NCBI RefSeq assembly: GCF_018122735.1
Contig: NZ_JAGRRD010000001.1
Location: 2,125,262-2,189,261 of the forward strand
Reading direction: 5' to 3'
Length of the DNA: 64,000 nucleotides
From: Azoarcus sp. L1K30
GTDB lineage: Bacteria; Pseudomonadota; Gammaproteobacteria; Burkholderiales; Rhodocyclaceae
Below, piece after piece: positions 57,260 to 64,000 of this stretch (position 1 is its first letter; each line of letters opens with the position of its first letter). The notes beneath the pieces were generated by a model. It saw nothing but the letters and a program-made list of their open reading frames with translations. It did no database searches and was not told the DNA's origin. Made by a program: the position numbers and the translations under genes.

Positions 57260-58537
57260 ATGGACATCCAGAATTACATGCAAACGCTTGGACACCAGGC
57301 GCGCGCGGCCTCCCGGCTGCTCGCAGCCGCCTCGTCCGAAGCGAAGAACAATGCACTGCTTGCGATGGCGGCAGAGATCCGCAGTCGTGCCGGCGAACTG
57401 CTCGCGGCCAATGCCCGCGACCTGGAGGCGGCGCGTGCGGCAGGGCTCGAGCCTGCCATGGTCGATCGCCTGACACTGAGCGAGACGGGTGTGGAGGCCA
57501 TTGCCGTCGGACTCGAACAGGTCGCCGCGCTGCCCGACCCGGTCGGCGAAATCACCGACGTAAAGCGCCGCCCCTCCGGCATCCAGGTGGGCAAGATGCG
57601 TGTTCCGCTGGGCGTCATCGGCATCATCTATGAGGCACGCCCCAACGTCACCGCCGACGCCGCCGCCCTGTGCCTGAAATCTGGCAACGCAGCCATCCTG
57701 CGCGGTGGCAGCGAAGCACTGCATTGCAACCGGACCATTGCCGAGTGCGTGCGCACCGGCCTTGCTGCCGCCGGGCTGCCCGAACATGCCGTGCAAGTCG
57801 TCGACACCACCGACCGTGCCGCCGTCGGCACCTTGATCACCATGCCGGAATACGTTGACGTCATCGTGCCGCGTGGCGGCAAGGGACTGATCGAACGCAT
57901 CTCGCGCGAATCCCGTGTGCCGGTCATCAAGCACCTCGACGGCAACTGCCACGTCTATGTGGACGACGAGGCCGATCCCGCCCGCATCGTTCCCATTGTC
58001 GAGAACTCGAAGACGCAACGTTACGGCACCTGCAACACCACCGAATCGCTGTTGGTGTCCCGCACCGTCGCCGATCTCTGTCTGCCCGCGATCGGGGCCA
58101 TGCTGGCGGCCAAGGGCGTGGAAATGCGTGCTTGCCAGGAGTCACTGGCACTGCTCACCGAGGCAGGCATTGCCGCGGACAAGCTGGTGGCAGCCACTGA
58201 ACAGGACTGGAGCGAAGAATACCTCGCGCCGATCATTTCGATCAGGATCGTATCCGGCCTCGACGAGGCCATCGAGCACATCAATACCTACAGCTCCGGG
58301 CATACGGAATCGATCGTGACCGAGAACTACACCAGTGCCATGCGCTTTCTGCGCGAGGTCGATTCGGCCTCGGTCATGGTCAACGCCTCGACGCGCTTTG
58401 CTGACGGATTCGAATACGGACTGGGTGCGGAAATCGGCATTTCGACCGACAAGCTCCATGCCCGCGGCCCGGTGGGCCTCGAAGGCCTGACCAGTCAGAA
58501 ATGGATCGTGTTCGGCAACGGTGAGGTCCGGCGCTGA
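57260..58537 (+). CDS. proA: Gamma-glutamyl phosphate reductase
   Basis: Second enzyme of proline synthesis, reducing glutamyl-5-phosphate with NADPH; cytoplasmic; 425 residues. ALDH-fold motifs: [15 protein letters not shown] (about 117-131), [16 protein letters not shown], and the catalytic Cys in [15 protein letters not shown]. The terminal [20 protein letters not shown] matches ProA ends. The ATG at 57260 is preferred over a longer frame from 57188. The proB partner is not adjacent, which is common in betaproteobacteria, where proA follows holA. A nested inverted repeat lies between its stop and ogt. Confidence 0.97.
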   Translation: MDIQNYMQTLGHQARAASRLLAAASSEAKNNALLAMAAEIRSRAGELLAANARDLEAARAAGLEPAMVDRLTLSETGVEAIAVGLEQVAALPDPVGEITDVKRRPSGIQVGKMRVPLGVIGIIYEARPNVTADAAALCLKSGNAAILRGGSEALHCNRTIAECVRTGLAAAGLPEHAVQVVDTTDRAAVGTLITMPEYVDVIVPRGGKGLIERISRESRVPVIKHLDGNCHVYVDDEADPARIVPIVENSKTQRYGTCNTTESLLVSRTVADLCLPAIGAMLAAKGVEMRACQESLALLTEAGIAADKLVAATEQDWSEEYLAPIISIRIVSGLDEAIEHINTYSSGHTESIVTENYTSAMRFLREVDSASVMVNASTRFADGFEYGLGAEIGISTDKLHARGPVGLEGLTSQKWIVFGNGEVRR

Positions 58538-58573
58538 ACCCAGCGCCGAACGCGGGCGGGCAGTGTAGATCTG

Positions 58574-58614
58574 AACAAGGAGAAAAACCCGTCCCGGCGA
58601 GGACGCTCCTTGTT
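58574..58614 (+). repeat. Nested inverted repeat between proA and ogt
   Basis: Outer arms AACAAGGAG / CTCCTTGTT (9 bp) enclose inner arms CGTCC / GGACG (5 bp). No T-run follows, so it is a structured mRNA element or weak terminator. The outer arm contains a Shine-Dalgarno-like AAGGAG. Confidence 0.6.
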
Positions 58615-58651
58615 GCGCCGCCCGAACCACCTGCATCGGATCACACGCATC

Positions 58652-59137
58652 ATGCTCCACACATCTGCAGCTGAAGGCGATTTCGCCACCATTCTTGAAC
58701 TGCCCTTCGGCACGTTCGGTATCTGCGTCGACGCCGAAACCGTGACCGAACTGCGGTTTCTGCCGCCGCAGACAGAGCCACGGCCAGCCACGACGGAATT
58801 CACCGCCGAAATTGCGGCGCGCATACAGACCTGGATCGCCGCGCCAAGCACGCCGCTGCAATTGCCGCTGGCAAGTCGCGGCTCGGCCTTCCAGCGCCGC
58901 GTCCGCGCCGCGCTGCAGGCCATCCCCCCCGGAGAAGTGCGGACTTACGGCGAGATTGCCCATCTGCTTGGCAGTGCGCCGCGCGCGGTCGGTCAGGCCT
59001 GCGGCGCGAATCCGTTTCCGCTCGTCGTACCCTGCCACCGCGTCGTCGCTGCCAATGGAATCGGTGGATTCGCCAATGCCCGGGACGGCTATCTGCTTGA
59101 CGCCAAGCGCTGGCTCTTGAACAACGAAGCACAATGA
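58652..59137 (+). CDS. ogt: Methylated-DNA-protein-cysteine methyltransferase
   Basis: Suicide repair protein that moves alkyl groups from O6-guanine to its own cysteine; 161 residues. The active-site motif PCHRVV is present (about residues 127-132), preceded by the Asn-hinge region PRAVGQACGANPFPL and an HTH with GEVRTYGEIAHLLG. The N-terminal domain is short and divergent, as in Ogt-type proteins. The ATG at 58652 is chosen; an in-frame TTG upstream sits inside an inverted repeat. Its stop overlaps the xerD start by four bases. Confidence 0.93.
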   Translation: MLHTSAAEGDFATILELPFGTFGICVDAETVTELRFLPPQTEPRPATTEFTAEIAARIQTWIAAPSTPLQLPLASRGSAFQRRVRAALQAIPPGEVRTYGEIAHLLGSAPRAVGQACGANPFPLVVPCHRVVAANGIGGFANARDGYLLDAKRWLLNNEAQ

Positions 59138-60051
59138 GCCTCTCACCCGCACCGGCGCCCGATGCGCTTCGCGATGAGCTGGACGCCTTTGTCGATACAC
59201 TGTGGCTGGAGCACGGCCTCGCCCGCAACACGCTGGCCGGCTACCGCAGTGATCTCGGCCTGTTCGGAAACTGGCTCGCCGAGCGCGGCAAATCGATCGA
59301 TCGCGCAAGCGCGGCCGATCTCGCCGCTTACCTGGCAGCATTCAGTCAGCGCGCCAAGACAACGAGCCAACGCAGACTGCTTTCGGCGTGGCGGCGCTAT
59401 TACCGTCTCCAATTGGCACACGGTCGCATCACCGAAGACCCCACGCTTCAGCTCGATCCGCCTTTGCCTGCGCAGCGTTTTCCGAAAACACTGTCCGAAG
59501 AGCAGGTGGAAGCGTTGCTGGCAGCACCGGACACCGACACCGCACTCGGCATGCGTGACCGTTGCATGCTGGAAGTGCTATATGCCTGCGGCCTGCGTGT
59601 TTCCGAACTCATCGAACTCAAGCTCTTTGCCGTCAGTCTGAATGAAGGCGTCGTTCGCATCATGGGGAAAGGCAGCAAGGAGAGACTCGTGCCGCTCGGC
59701 GAAATCGCTTCGGAATGGATTACGCGTTATATCGAGACCGCGCGTCTTGCATTGCTGGCCGGACGCCATTGCGATGCCGTTTTCGTCACCCGTCTCGGCA
59801 GTGCAATGACGCGGCAGATGTTCTGGCGAATCATCAAGCAATACGCAGTGCGCGTGGGTATTGCGGCACAACGCATCTCGCCGCATACCGTACGGCATGC
59901 GTTTGCCACCCATCTGCTCAATCACGGCGCCGATCTGCGCGTTGTTCAGATGTTGCTTGGCCATGCCGACATTTCGACTACACAGGTCTATACCCATGTC
60001 GCACGCGAGCGCCTCAGGCAACTCCATCAACGTCATCACCCCCGCAGTTGA
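59134..60051 (+). CDS. xerD: Site-specific tyrosine recombinase XerD
   Basis: Tyrosine recombinase that with XerC resolves chromosome dimers at dif; 305 residues. The N-terminal SAM-like domain spans about 10-110. The catalytic set is complete: Arg in CGLRVSELIELK, Lys in GKGSKERLVP, His-x-x-Arg in PHTVRHAFATHLL, His in LLGHADISTTQ and nucleophile Tyr in VYTHVA. Length and motif context match chromosomal XerD, and it is not next to attachment sites or phage genes, so it is a housekeeping recombinase. It is coupled to ogt by ATGA overlap. Confidence 0.95.
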   Translation: MSLSPAPAPDALRDELDAFVDTLWLEHGLARNTLAGYRSDLGLFGNWLAERGKSIDRASAADLAAYLAAFSQRAKTTSQRRLLSAWRRYYRLQLAHGRITEDPTLQLDPPLPAQRFPKTLSEEQVEALLAAPDTDTALGMRDRCMLEVLYACGLRVSELIELKLFAVSLNEGVVRIMGKGSKERLVPLGEIASEWITRYIETARLALLAGRHCDAVFVTRLGSAMTRQMFWRIIKQYAVRVGIAAQRISPHTVRHAFATHLLNHGADLRVVQMLLGHADISTTQVYTHVARERLRQLHQRHHPRS

Positions 60052-60119
60052 AAGCCGCTACCCCCGATCGCGACCCGACATCACATTTCGATCCTGTACG
60101 AGAAAATGGAATCCGATTC

Positions 60120-60608
60120 ATGAGCAAGATAGACAAGCACGCTCCCGAGACACCGGCAACCCGCTTCATGCGGCAGCACGGTATTGCCCATTCGAACCAT
60201 CTGTACGAATACGAAGAACGCGGCGGCACCGAAGTATCCGCACGAGAATTGAATGTTGACGAACATTCCGTCATCAAGACCCTGATCATGGAAGACGAAA
60301 ACGCCGAACCTCTTATCGTGCTGATGCACGGCGACCGCAAGGTATCGACAAAGGAGCTGGCCCGCCAGGCGGGGCGCAAGCGTATCGAACCGTGTAAACC
60401 CGAAGTCGCCAACCGACACACCGGCTTTCTGGTCGGCGGCACGTCACCGTTCGGCACCAAAAAGACCATGCCGGTTTTCATGGAAAAATCGATTCTCGAT
60501 TTGCCGCTGATCTATATCAACGGTGGCCGTCGCGGCTACCTGGTAGGAATTCATCCCCACGATCTGATAAGGGTCTTGCACGCGACGCCGGTTCAGGTTG
60601 CGAACTGA
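60120..60608 (+). CDS. Cys-tRNA(Pro)/Cys-tRNA deacylase YbaK-type
   Basis: 162-residue editing protein of the YbaK/ProX superfamily, which clears mischarged tRNA in trans; cytoplasmic. Family signs: the start TPATRFMRQHGI, EYEERGGTEVSARELNVDE, the catalytic-type Lys in VIKTLIMED, and GGTSPFGTKKTMPVFMEKSI with YINGGRRGYLVGIHP at the end. These match the EbsC/YbaK subgroup rather than ProX. The ATG at 60120 is within AT-rich sequence without a strong ribosome site. No operon partner is obvious; xerD ends 68 bases upstream. Confidence 0.9.
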   Translation: MSKIDKHAPETPATRFMRQHGIAHSNHLYEYEERGGTEVSARELNVDEHSVIKTLIMEDENAEPLIVLMHGDRKVSTKELARQAGRKRIEPCKPEVANRHTGFLVGGTSPFGTKKTMPVFMEKSILDLPLIYINGGRRGYLVGIHPHDLIRVLHATPVQVAN

Positions 60609-60668
60609 AATACCTGGGTCATTGCTGCCCTGCCCTCACCATCGCGCAATTCAACCCGGCAATTGATA

Positions 60669-60738
60669 GAATAAGGATTCATTCCGATGGCGATTTGCTG
60701 TCAGAATACGGTTATCGAATCCGCTCGAATCCTTATTC
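60669..60738 (+). repeat. 12-bp inverted repeat upstream of the H-NS gene
   Basis: GAATAAGGATTC (60669-60680) and its exact complement GAATCCTTATTC (60727-60738), 46 bases apart. CGAATCC is also repeated directly around 60716-60733. Candidate looped operator or large stem in the leader. Confidence 0.65.
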
Positions 60739-60746
60739 ACCCCACC

Positions 60747-60761
60747 CATCTTCTGAAGATG
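60747..60761 (+). repeat. 15-bp palindrome before the H-NS gene ribosome site
   Basis: CATCTTC-T-GAAGATG, a perfect 7-bp dyad with a 1-base centre, 22 bases before the ATG and just ahead of CGGAGATAA. More likely a protein-binding dyad than an RNA hairpin because of its tiny loop. Confidence 0.55.
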
Positions 60762-60782
60762 GAAATCTGCCGGAGATAAATC

Positions 60783-61142
60783 ATGGAACTGGGTAACCTG
60801 TCGCTGACCGAACTGCGCCGTCTGCAATCGAAAGTGGAAACTGAAATCCGCCGTCGCAGCGACACCGCGCGACGCGACCTGATCAAGCGCATGCAGAAGA
60901 TGGCGGCCGAGCAAGGCATGTCGCTGGACGACGTACTCGGCAGCGCGCCGGTCGAAAAAACCGCGTCGAAGCCGGGAAAATCGTCCAAGACGGCAAAGCC
61001 CAAGAAGACGTCAAAGGTCAGCGTCATCAAGTATCGCAACCCCGCAAATCCGGACCAGGGATGGAGCGGGCGCGGGCGCAAACCGCAATGGGTTCATGAC
61101 TGGCTCGCCCAAGGCAAGCCAATCGAGGAACTTGCTGCCTGA
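60783..61142 (+). CDS. H-NS-family nucleoid protein
   Basis: 119-residue H-NS-type DNA-binding protein. N-terminal coiled-coil dimerisation region (about 1-50, LSLTELRRLQSKVETEIRRR), a Lys/Ser/Ala-rich linker (about 58-80) and the C-terminal DNA-binding motif YRNPANPDQGWSGRGRKPQWV (residues about 84-104), the betaproteobacterial H-NS signature with the AT-hook-like GRGRKP. It is expected to silence AT-rich and acquired DNA. Its own leader is AT-richer and full of inverted repeats, which is consistent with autoregulation. CGGAGATAAATC precedes the ATG. A strong terminator follows 19 bases after the stop. Confidence 0.95.
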   Translation: MELGNLSLTELRRLQSKVETEIRRRSDTARRDLIKRMQKMAAEQGMSLDDVLGSAPVEKTASKPGKSSKTAKPKKTSKVSVIKYRNPANPDQGWSGRGRKPQWVHDWLAQGKPIEELAA

Positions 61143-61161
61143 TTTTCCAGCAGTGCAAATG

Positions 61162-61186
61162 AAACCCGGCATTGCCGGGTTTTTTT
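61162..61186 (+). terminator. Intrinsic terminator after the H-NS gene
   Basis: Stem AAACCCGGC / GCCGGGTTT with a 3-base loop, then more T, seven in total. It also lies at the 3' end of folB on the other strand. Confidence 0.92.
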
Positions 61187-61203
61187 GCATATAGACCCGG
61201 AAA

Positions 61204-61581
61204 CTAGCCCATCCCGGGCGGTAGCGTGACGCCGTCCTTTCCTCGCTGAATGAAGACACCGACACGTCGCACGTCCTTCATCACGCCGATTTTCGCAATT
61301 CGGATCTTTACCCAGGGCGCACCGAATTCTTCGAACAACAGATTGACGACGAATTCGCCCAGTGTTTCGATCAGGTTGAAATGGCGCTCTGCCAGTTCGA
61401 GTCGAATGCGCTCGATTACTTCCGCATAGTTGATGGTATCGGCGATATCGTCCTGCTCCGCCGCGGCATCGGGCACCCCGAAGGTAAGGTGGAGCTCGAC
61501 CGTTTGTGGTGCAATCTTCTCGCGTGCATAAATGCCGACCCACGCCTGAACACGCAACTCTTCGATGAAGATGAAATCCAT
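61204..61581 (-). CDS. folB: Dihydroneopterin aldolase
   Basis: FolB splits dihydroneopterin to hydroxymethyl-dihydropterin in folate synthesis; cytoplasmic octamer; 125 residues. Motifs: FIFIEELRVQAWVGIYAREK at the start, the conserved Asp/Tyr region DTINYAEVIERI (about 49-60), and catalytic-type Lys in VKIRIAKIGVMKD. GGGAAACGAC precedes the ATG. The 110-base divergent region shared with plsY has the dyad TAGAAT-N7-ATTCTA at 61595-61613, directly upstream of this start. Confidence 0.95.
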   Translation of the reverse strand: MDFIFIEELRVQAWVGIYAREKIAPQTVELHLTFGVPDAAAEQDDIADTINYAEVIERIRLELAERHFNLIETLGEFVVNLLFEEFGAPWVKIRIAKIGVMKDVRRVGVFIQRGKDGVTLPPGMG

Positions 61582-61594
61582 GTCGTTTCCCGAT

Positions 61595-61613
61595 TAGAAT
61601 CGCCGCAATTCTA
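61595..61613 (-). promoter_or_regulatory. Dyad TAGAAT-N7-ATTCTA before folB
   Basis: Perfect 6-bp dyad 14-32 bases upstream of the folB ATG. Each half (TAGAAT) could itself be a -10 box, one per direction. Function is inferred only from position. Confidence 0.4.
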
Positions 61614-61659
61614 GCTGGATGGCCGGCTGCTGGCGCGCAATGTGTCGCGCAGAACACAA

Positions 61660-61680
61660 GACCCGCCGCATTCGCGGGTC
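61660..61680 (+). repeat. Leader hairpin before plsY
   Basis: GACCCGC / GCGGGTC with a 7-base loop, ending 11 bases before the plsY ATG, beside its GGAG. Confidence 0.5.
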
Positions 61681-61691
61681 ACGGAGAAATA

Positions 61692-62285
61692 ATGTCTGTC
61701 CTGATTTTGCTTGTCGTCGCCTACCTGCTCGGCTCGATCCCGTTTGCGCTGGTGTCCAGCCGTCTGTTTGGCTTGCAGGATCCGCGAACGTACGGCTCGG
61801 GCAACCCTGGCGCCACCAATGTGCTGCGTAGCGGCAACAAGGCTGCTGCAGCGCTCACGCTGATCGGCGACTGCGTCAAGGGCTGGATCGTGGTGTGGGT
61901 CGCGATGCGCTTGGGGTTTACTGTCGCCGAAGCCGCCCTGGCCGGATTTGCGGCCTTTCTCGGCCATGTATTCACCATCTTCCTCCGATTCAATGGCGGC
62001 AAGGGCGTCGCCACTGCACTAGGCGTACTGGCAGGCATCGACTGGCGGCTCGCCCTGGCCTCGCTGTGTGCCTGGTTCGTGGTCGCGCTCGTCAGCCGCT
62101 ACTCCTCGGCCGCCTCGCTGGCGTCCGCCGCCCTGTCTCCGATCGTCGGCTATGTACTCTTCGGCGCGGACCCGGTCATCGCGGTGCTCCTTGCCATGAG
62201 CGCGGTCCTGATCTGGCGACACACAGGCAACATTCAACGTCTGCTGGCCGGCACCGAGGGCAAGCTTGGCGGCAAGAAGGGCTGA
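61692..62285 (+). CDS. plsY: Acyl-phosphate:glycerol-3-phosphate acyltransferase
   Basis: Integral inner-membrane enzyme of phospholipid synthesis that forms lysophosphatidate from acyl-phosphate; partner of PlsX. 197 residues with about five to six helices. Motifs: GSIPFALVSSRLFG (about 14-27), GSGNPGATNVLRSGNK with conserved Asn/Gly (about 36-51), and FNGGKGVATALG (about 98-109). ACGGAGAAATA precedes the ATG. It is divergent from folB and convergent with tsaD (18 bases between stops), as in the usual plsY-folB neighbourhood. Confidence 0.96.
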   Translation: MSVLILLVVAYLLGSIPFALVSSRLFGLQDPRTYGSGNPGATNVLRSGNKAAAALTLIGDCVKGWIVVWVAMRLGFTVAEAALAGFAAFLGHVFTIFLRFNGGKGVATALGVLAGIDWRLALASLCAWFVVALVSRYSSAASLASAALSPIVGYVLFGADPVIAVLLAMSAVLIWRHTGNIQRLLAGTEGKLGGKKG

Positions 62286-62303
62286 TCGCCGCTCAACGCC
62301 CGA

Positions 62304-63332
62304 TCATTCACCGCCGGGCGAGCACAACTCCGCGAGCGGCCATCGCGGCCGGATGCGAATACCCGGCACCGTCTGCGGCCGGGCGCCACCGGCAAGACGC
62401 AAGGCGCCGGCAAAGGCGATCATTGCCCCGTTGTCGGTACACAGCGAAGGCTCGGGGTAGTACACCCGCGCACCGCGGCGTCGGGTGGCGCTATTCAAGC
62501 CGCTTCTGAGTTGCGCGTTGGCCCCCACGCCCCCCGCCACGACGAGCGATTTGAGCCCGGTCTGCTTGAGCGCAGCAAGCGCCTTTGCCGTCAACACTTC
62601 GACCACCGCGAGCTGAAAATCCGCAGCGAGGTCGGCGGCCCGATCGGGTTGCCAGCCAGGACCCGACACCACATTCAGCACCGCTGTCTTCAGTCCGCTG
62701 AAGCTGAAGTCGAGATCGCCCGAATGCAGCATGGGCCGCGGCAACCTGAAGCGTCCCGTCACCCCCTTTTCAGCCAGCGCCGCGAGCTGTGGCCCGCCCG
62801 GATAGCCCAGACCAATCAATTTCGCGGTCTTGTCAAACGCCTCCCCGGCCGCATCGTCAAGCGACTCACCCAGCAGTTCATATTCACCCACGCCGGTCAC
62901 TGCCATGAGCTGCGTATGGCCGCCCGACACCAGCAGCGCCACGAACGGAAAAGACGGCGGGTCTGCCGCCAGAAGCGGCGACAGCAGGTGCCCCTCCAGA
63001 TGGTGAATGGGCAGAGCGGGAATGCCGGCGGCCATGGCCATGGCCTCTGCCACGCTGGCCCCGACAAGCAATGCACCGGCAAGCCCCGGACCGGCCGTGT
63101 AGGCAATGGCATCGATGGCCCCGATCGCCAGCCCGGCGTCGCGCAGCGCCTGACGCACCAGAAGTGGCAACCGCCGTATGTGATCGCGCGATGCCAGCTC
63201 GGGCACTACTCCGCCGTACACTGCATGCAGATCGATCTGTGAATGCAGGGTCTGCGACAGCAGGCCCGCCTCGGTGTCATACACCGCGACCCCCGTTTCG
63301 TCGCACGATGTCTCGATGCCCAGTACCTTCAT
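62304..63332 (-). CDS. tsaD: tRNA N6-adenosine threonylcarbamoyltransferase
   Basis: TsaD (Gcp) transfers the threonylcarbamoyl group to A37 of ANN-decoding tRNAs, with TsaB/TsaE; 342 residues. ASKHA-fold motifs: [13 protein letters not shown] (about 4-16), the metal-site HxxxH in [11 protein letters not shown] (about 107-117), [10 protein letters not shown], and the C-terminal [13 protein letters not shown] and [12 protein letters not shown]. Start: the ATG at 63332 follows GGAAGCAGGG; an upstream TTG (63347) is unlikely. It is divergent from rpsU with 137 bases between, the classical gcp / rpsU-dnaG junction. Confidence 0.97.
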   Translation of the reverse strand: MKVLGIETSCDETGVAVYDTEAGLLSQTLHSQIDLHAVYGGVVPELASRDHIRRLPLLVRQALRDAGLAIGAIDAIAYTAGPGLAGALLVGASVAEAMAMAAGIPALPIHHLEGHLLSPLLAADPPSFPFVALLVSGGHTQLMAVTGVGEYELLGESLDDAAGEAFDKTAKLIGLGYPGGPQLAALAEKGVTGRFRLPRPMLHSGDLDFSFSGLKTAVLNVVSGPGWQPDRAADLAADFQLAVVEVLTAKALAALKQTGLKSLVVAGGVGANAQLRSGLNSATRRRGARVYYPEPSLCTDNGAMIAFAGALRLAGGARPQTVPGIRIRPRWPLAELCSPGGE

Positions 63333-63400
63333 GCCCTGCTTCCACAATGTTCAAGCACACCATTTTACCCGCCCGGCAGCACATATTCACACGGACAAGC

Positions 63401-63429
63401 TTGCCTTGGAGCAACATACCCGCTATATT
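63401..63429 (+). promoter_or_regulatory. Sigma-70 promoter of rpsU-dnaG
   Basis: TTGCCT (63401-63406), a 17-base spacer, then TATATT (63424-63429). The spacing is ideal and it lies 40 bases before the rpsU ATG. Confidence 0.7.
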
Positions 63430-63469
63430 CACGGTCTTTCTGCCCTCCAGACACTCAAGGAAGTAAGCA

Positions 63470-63682
63470 ATGCCGGGTATCCGCGTCAAGGAAAACGAGC
63501 CGTTTGAAGTCGCCATTCGTCGCTTCAAGCGCACGATCGAGAAGACCGGTGTGCTGACTGAGCTGCGCTCGCGTGAGTTTTACGAAAAGCCCACTGCCGA
63601 GCGCAAGCGCAAGCTGGCCGCCGCGGTGAAGCGCAATCACAAGCGCCTTCGCAGCCAAACGCTGCCGCCGAAGCTTTACTGA
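63470..63682 (+). CDS. rpsU: 30S ribosomal protein S21
   Basis: Small basic ribosomal protein, 70 residues, with the standard S21 sequence: [19 protein letters not shown] at the start, then a Lys/Arg-rich middle ([19 protein letters not shown]) and the terminal LPPKLY. It joins the 30S platform near the anti-Shine-Dalgarno region. AAGGAAGTAAGC precedes the ATG. A promoter (63401) and a 16-bp terminator hairpin (63711) bracket it, so dnaG downstream is likely transcribed at a fraction of its rate, the macromolecular-synthesis-operon pattern. Confidence 0.98.
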   Translation: MPGIRVKENEPFEVAIRRFKRTIEKTGVLTELRSREFYEKPTAERKRKLAAAVKRNHKRLRSQTLPPKLY

Positions 63683-63710
63683 TCCCGCACCGGTTCACCC
63701 GGTCGCCTGC

Positions 63711-63758
63711 ACGCCGGGCGAAGATCGTCAAGATCTTCGCCCGGCGTGATATTTTTTC
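63711..63758 (+). terminator. Intrinsic terminator between rpsU and dnaG
   Basis: Perfect 16-bp stem (ACGCCGGGCGAAGATC and its complement) with a 5-base loop, then GATATTTTTTCTG. The T-run starts a few bases late, which suits partial read-through into dnaG. Confidence 0.88.
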
Positions 63759-63764
63759 TGTTCG

Positions 63765-64000
63765 ATGATTCCTCAGTCTTTCGTTCAGGATCTGCTCGCC
63801 CGCGTCGACATCGTCGATGTCATCGAGCGCTATCTTCCGCTGAAGAAAAGCGGAGCGAATTACTTCGCCTGCTGCCCGTTTCACGGCGAGAAGTCGGCTT
63901 CGTTCTCGGTCAGCCCAAGTAAGCAGTTTTACCACTGCTTCGGCTGCGGCGTGCACGGCAGCGCCATCGGCTTCCTGATGGAATACAGCGGACTGGGCTT
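63765..64000 (+). CDS. dnaG: DNA primase, N-terminal part (cut by window edge)
   Basis: Only the first 78 residues are in the window. They read PQSFVQDLLARVDIVDVI and the CHC2 zinc-binding domain follows: CPFH (residues about 41-44) and CFGCGVHGSAIGF (about 64-76), including the three cysteines and histidine that bind zinc. RNA-primer synthesis for the replication fork is the family role. It follows rpsU across a terminator. The catalytic Toprim domain is outside the window. Confidence 0.97.
   Translation, partial: MIPQSFVQDLLARVDIVDVIERYLPLKKSGANYFACCPFHGEKSASFSVSPSKQFYHCFGCGVHGSAIGFLMEYSGLG

Noticed and set aside
59134-60051. Tyrosine recombinase as sign of an integrated element
   Set aside because: Sequence and length fit chromosomal XerD and no att-like repeats, phage or transposon genes flank it.

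Overview
The window is a GC-rich, densely packed chromosomal segment from a Gram-negative bacterium. Gene order and content point to a betaproteobacterium. The lptD-surA-pdxA-rsmA string, pepP-ubiH, dusB-fis-purH-purD, leuS-lptE-holA-proA and the tsaD / rpsU-dnaG junction are all present. The DUF3422, DUF2189, AmgK-MurU and short H-NS-type proteins fit the Rhodocyclales (Azoarcus / Thauera / Aromatoleum-like). That family-level placement is inferred from recollection of similar genomes, not from a search. I see no insertion sequence, prophage, tRNA, rRNA or CRISPR array; nearly everything is core genome.

Layout. 1-5549 is a minus-strand signalling operon: a REC-HD-GYP phosphodiesterase, a PAS-PAS hybrid histidine kinase and a membrane GGDEF protein running off the left edge. 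5677-9391 holds a LysR regulator divergent from a DODA-type dioxygenase, followed by cytochrome b561 and two YceI proteins. 9517-15447 carries a DUF3422 protein, purC, a DUF2189 membrane protein, oligopeptidase A and a glutaredoxin-like protein. 15471-21548 (minus) has a DUF945 protein, a five-part ammonium-transporter/PAS/PAS/GGDEF/EAL fusion and a second LysR. 21849-23595 has xthA, a Crp/Fnr regulator and a small DUF2892 membrane protein. 23643-29267 (minus) is the outer-membrane biogenesis operon lptD-surA-pdxA-rsmA. 29391-38979 (plus) runs amgK-murU, pepP-ubiH, dusB-fis, purH-purD and hemF. 39007-48732 (minus) has dnaE, a mechanosensitive-type channel, a quinone oxidoreductase, pldA and maeB. 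49052-52769 has an orphan ParA, uvrD (minus) and an uncharacterised 109-residue protein. 53022-61142 (plus) has leuS-lptE-holA-proA, ogt-xerD, a YbaK-type deacylase and an H-NS-like protein. The right end has folB (minus), plsY, tsaD (minus), rpsU and the start of dnaG.

The genes are mostly housekeeping: purine synthesis, LPS and OMP assembly, cell-wall recycling, replication and repair, translation. The accessory theme is cyclic-di-GMP, with three GGDEF/EAL/HD-GYP proteins in two separate loci. The most interesting item is the single polypeptide joining an apparently intact ammonium channel to PAS, GGDEF and EAL domains (16977-20369). Upstream of it lies an NtrC-like dyad (20427-20443, 11 of 12 consensus bases). 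If real, this couples nitrogen status to second-messenger output at both the transcriptional and protein level. Other points worth a look are three tandem hairpins after purC, the inverted repeats before the H-NS gene, a PldA with Asp in place of the catalytic Asn, and a second NtrC-like dyad before the 109-residue protein.
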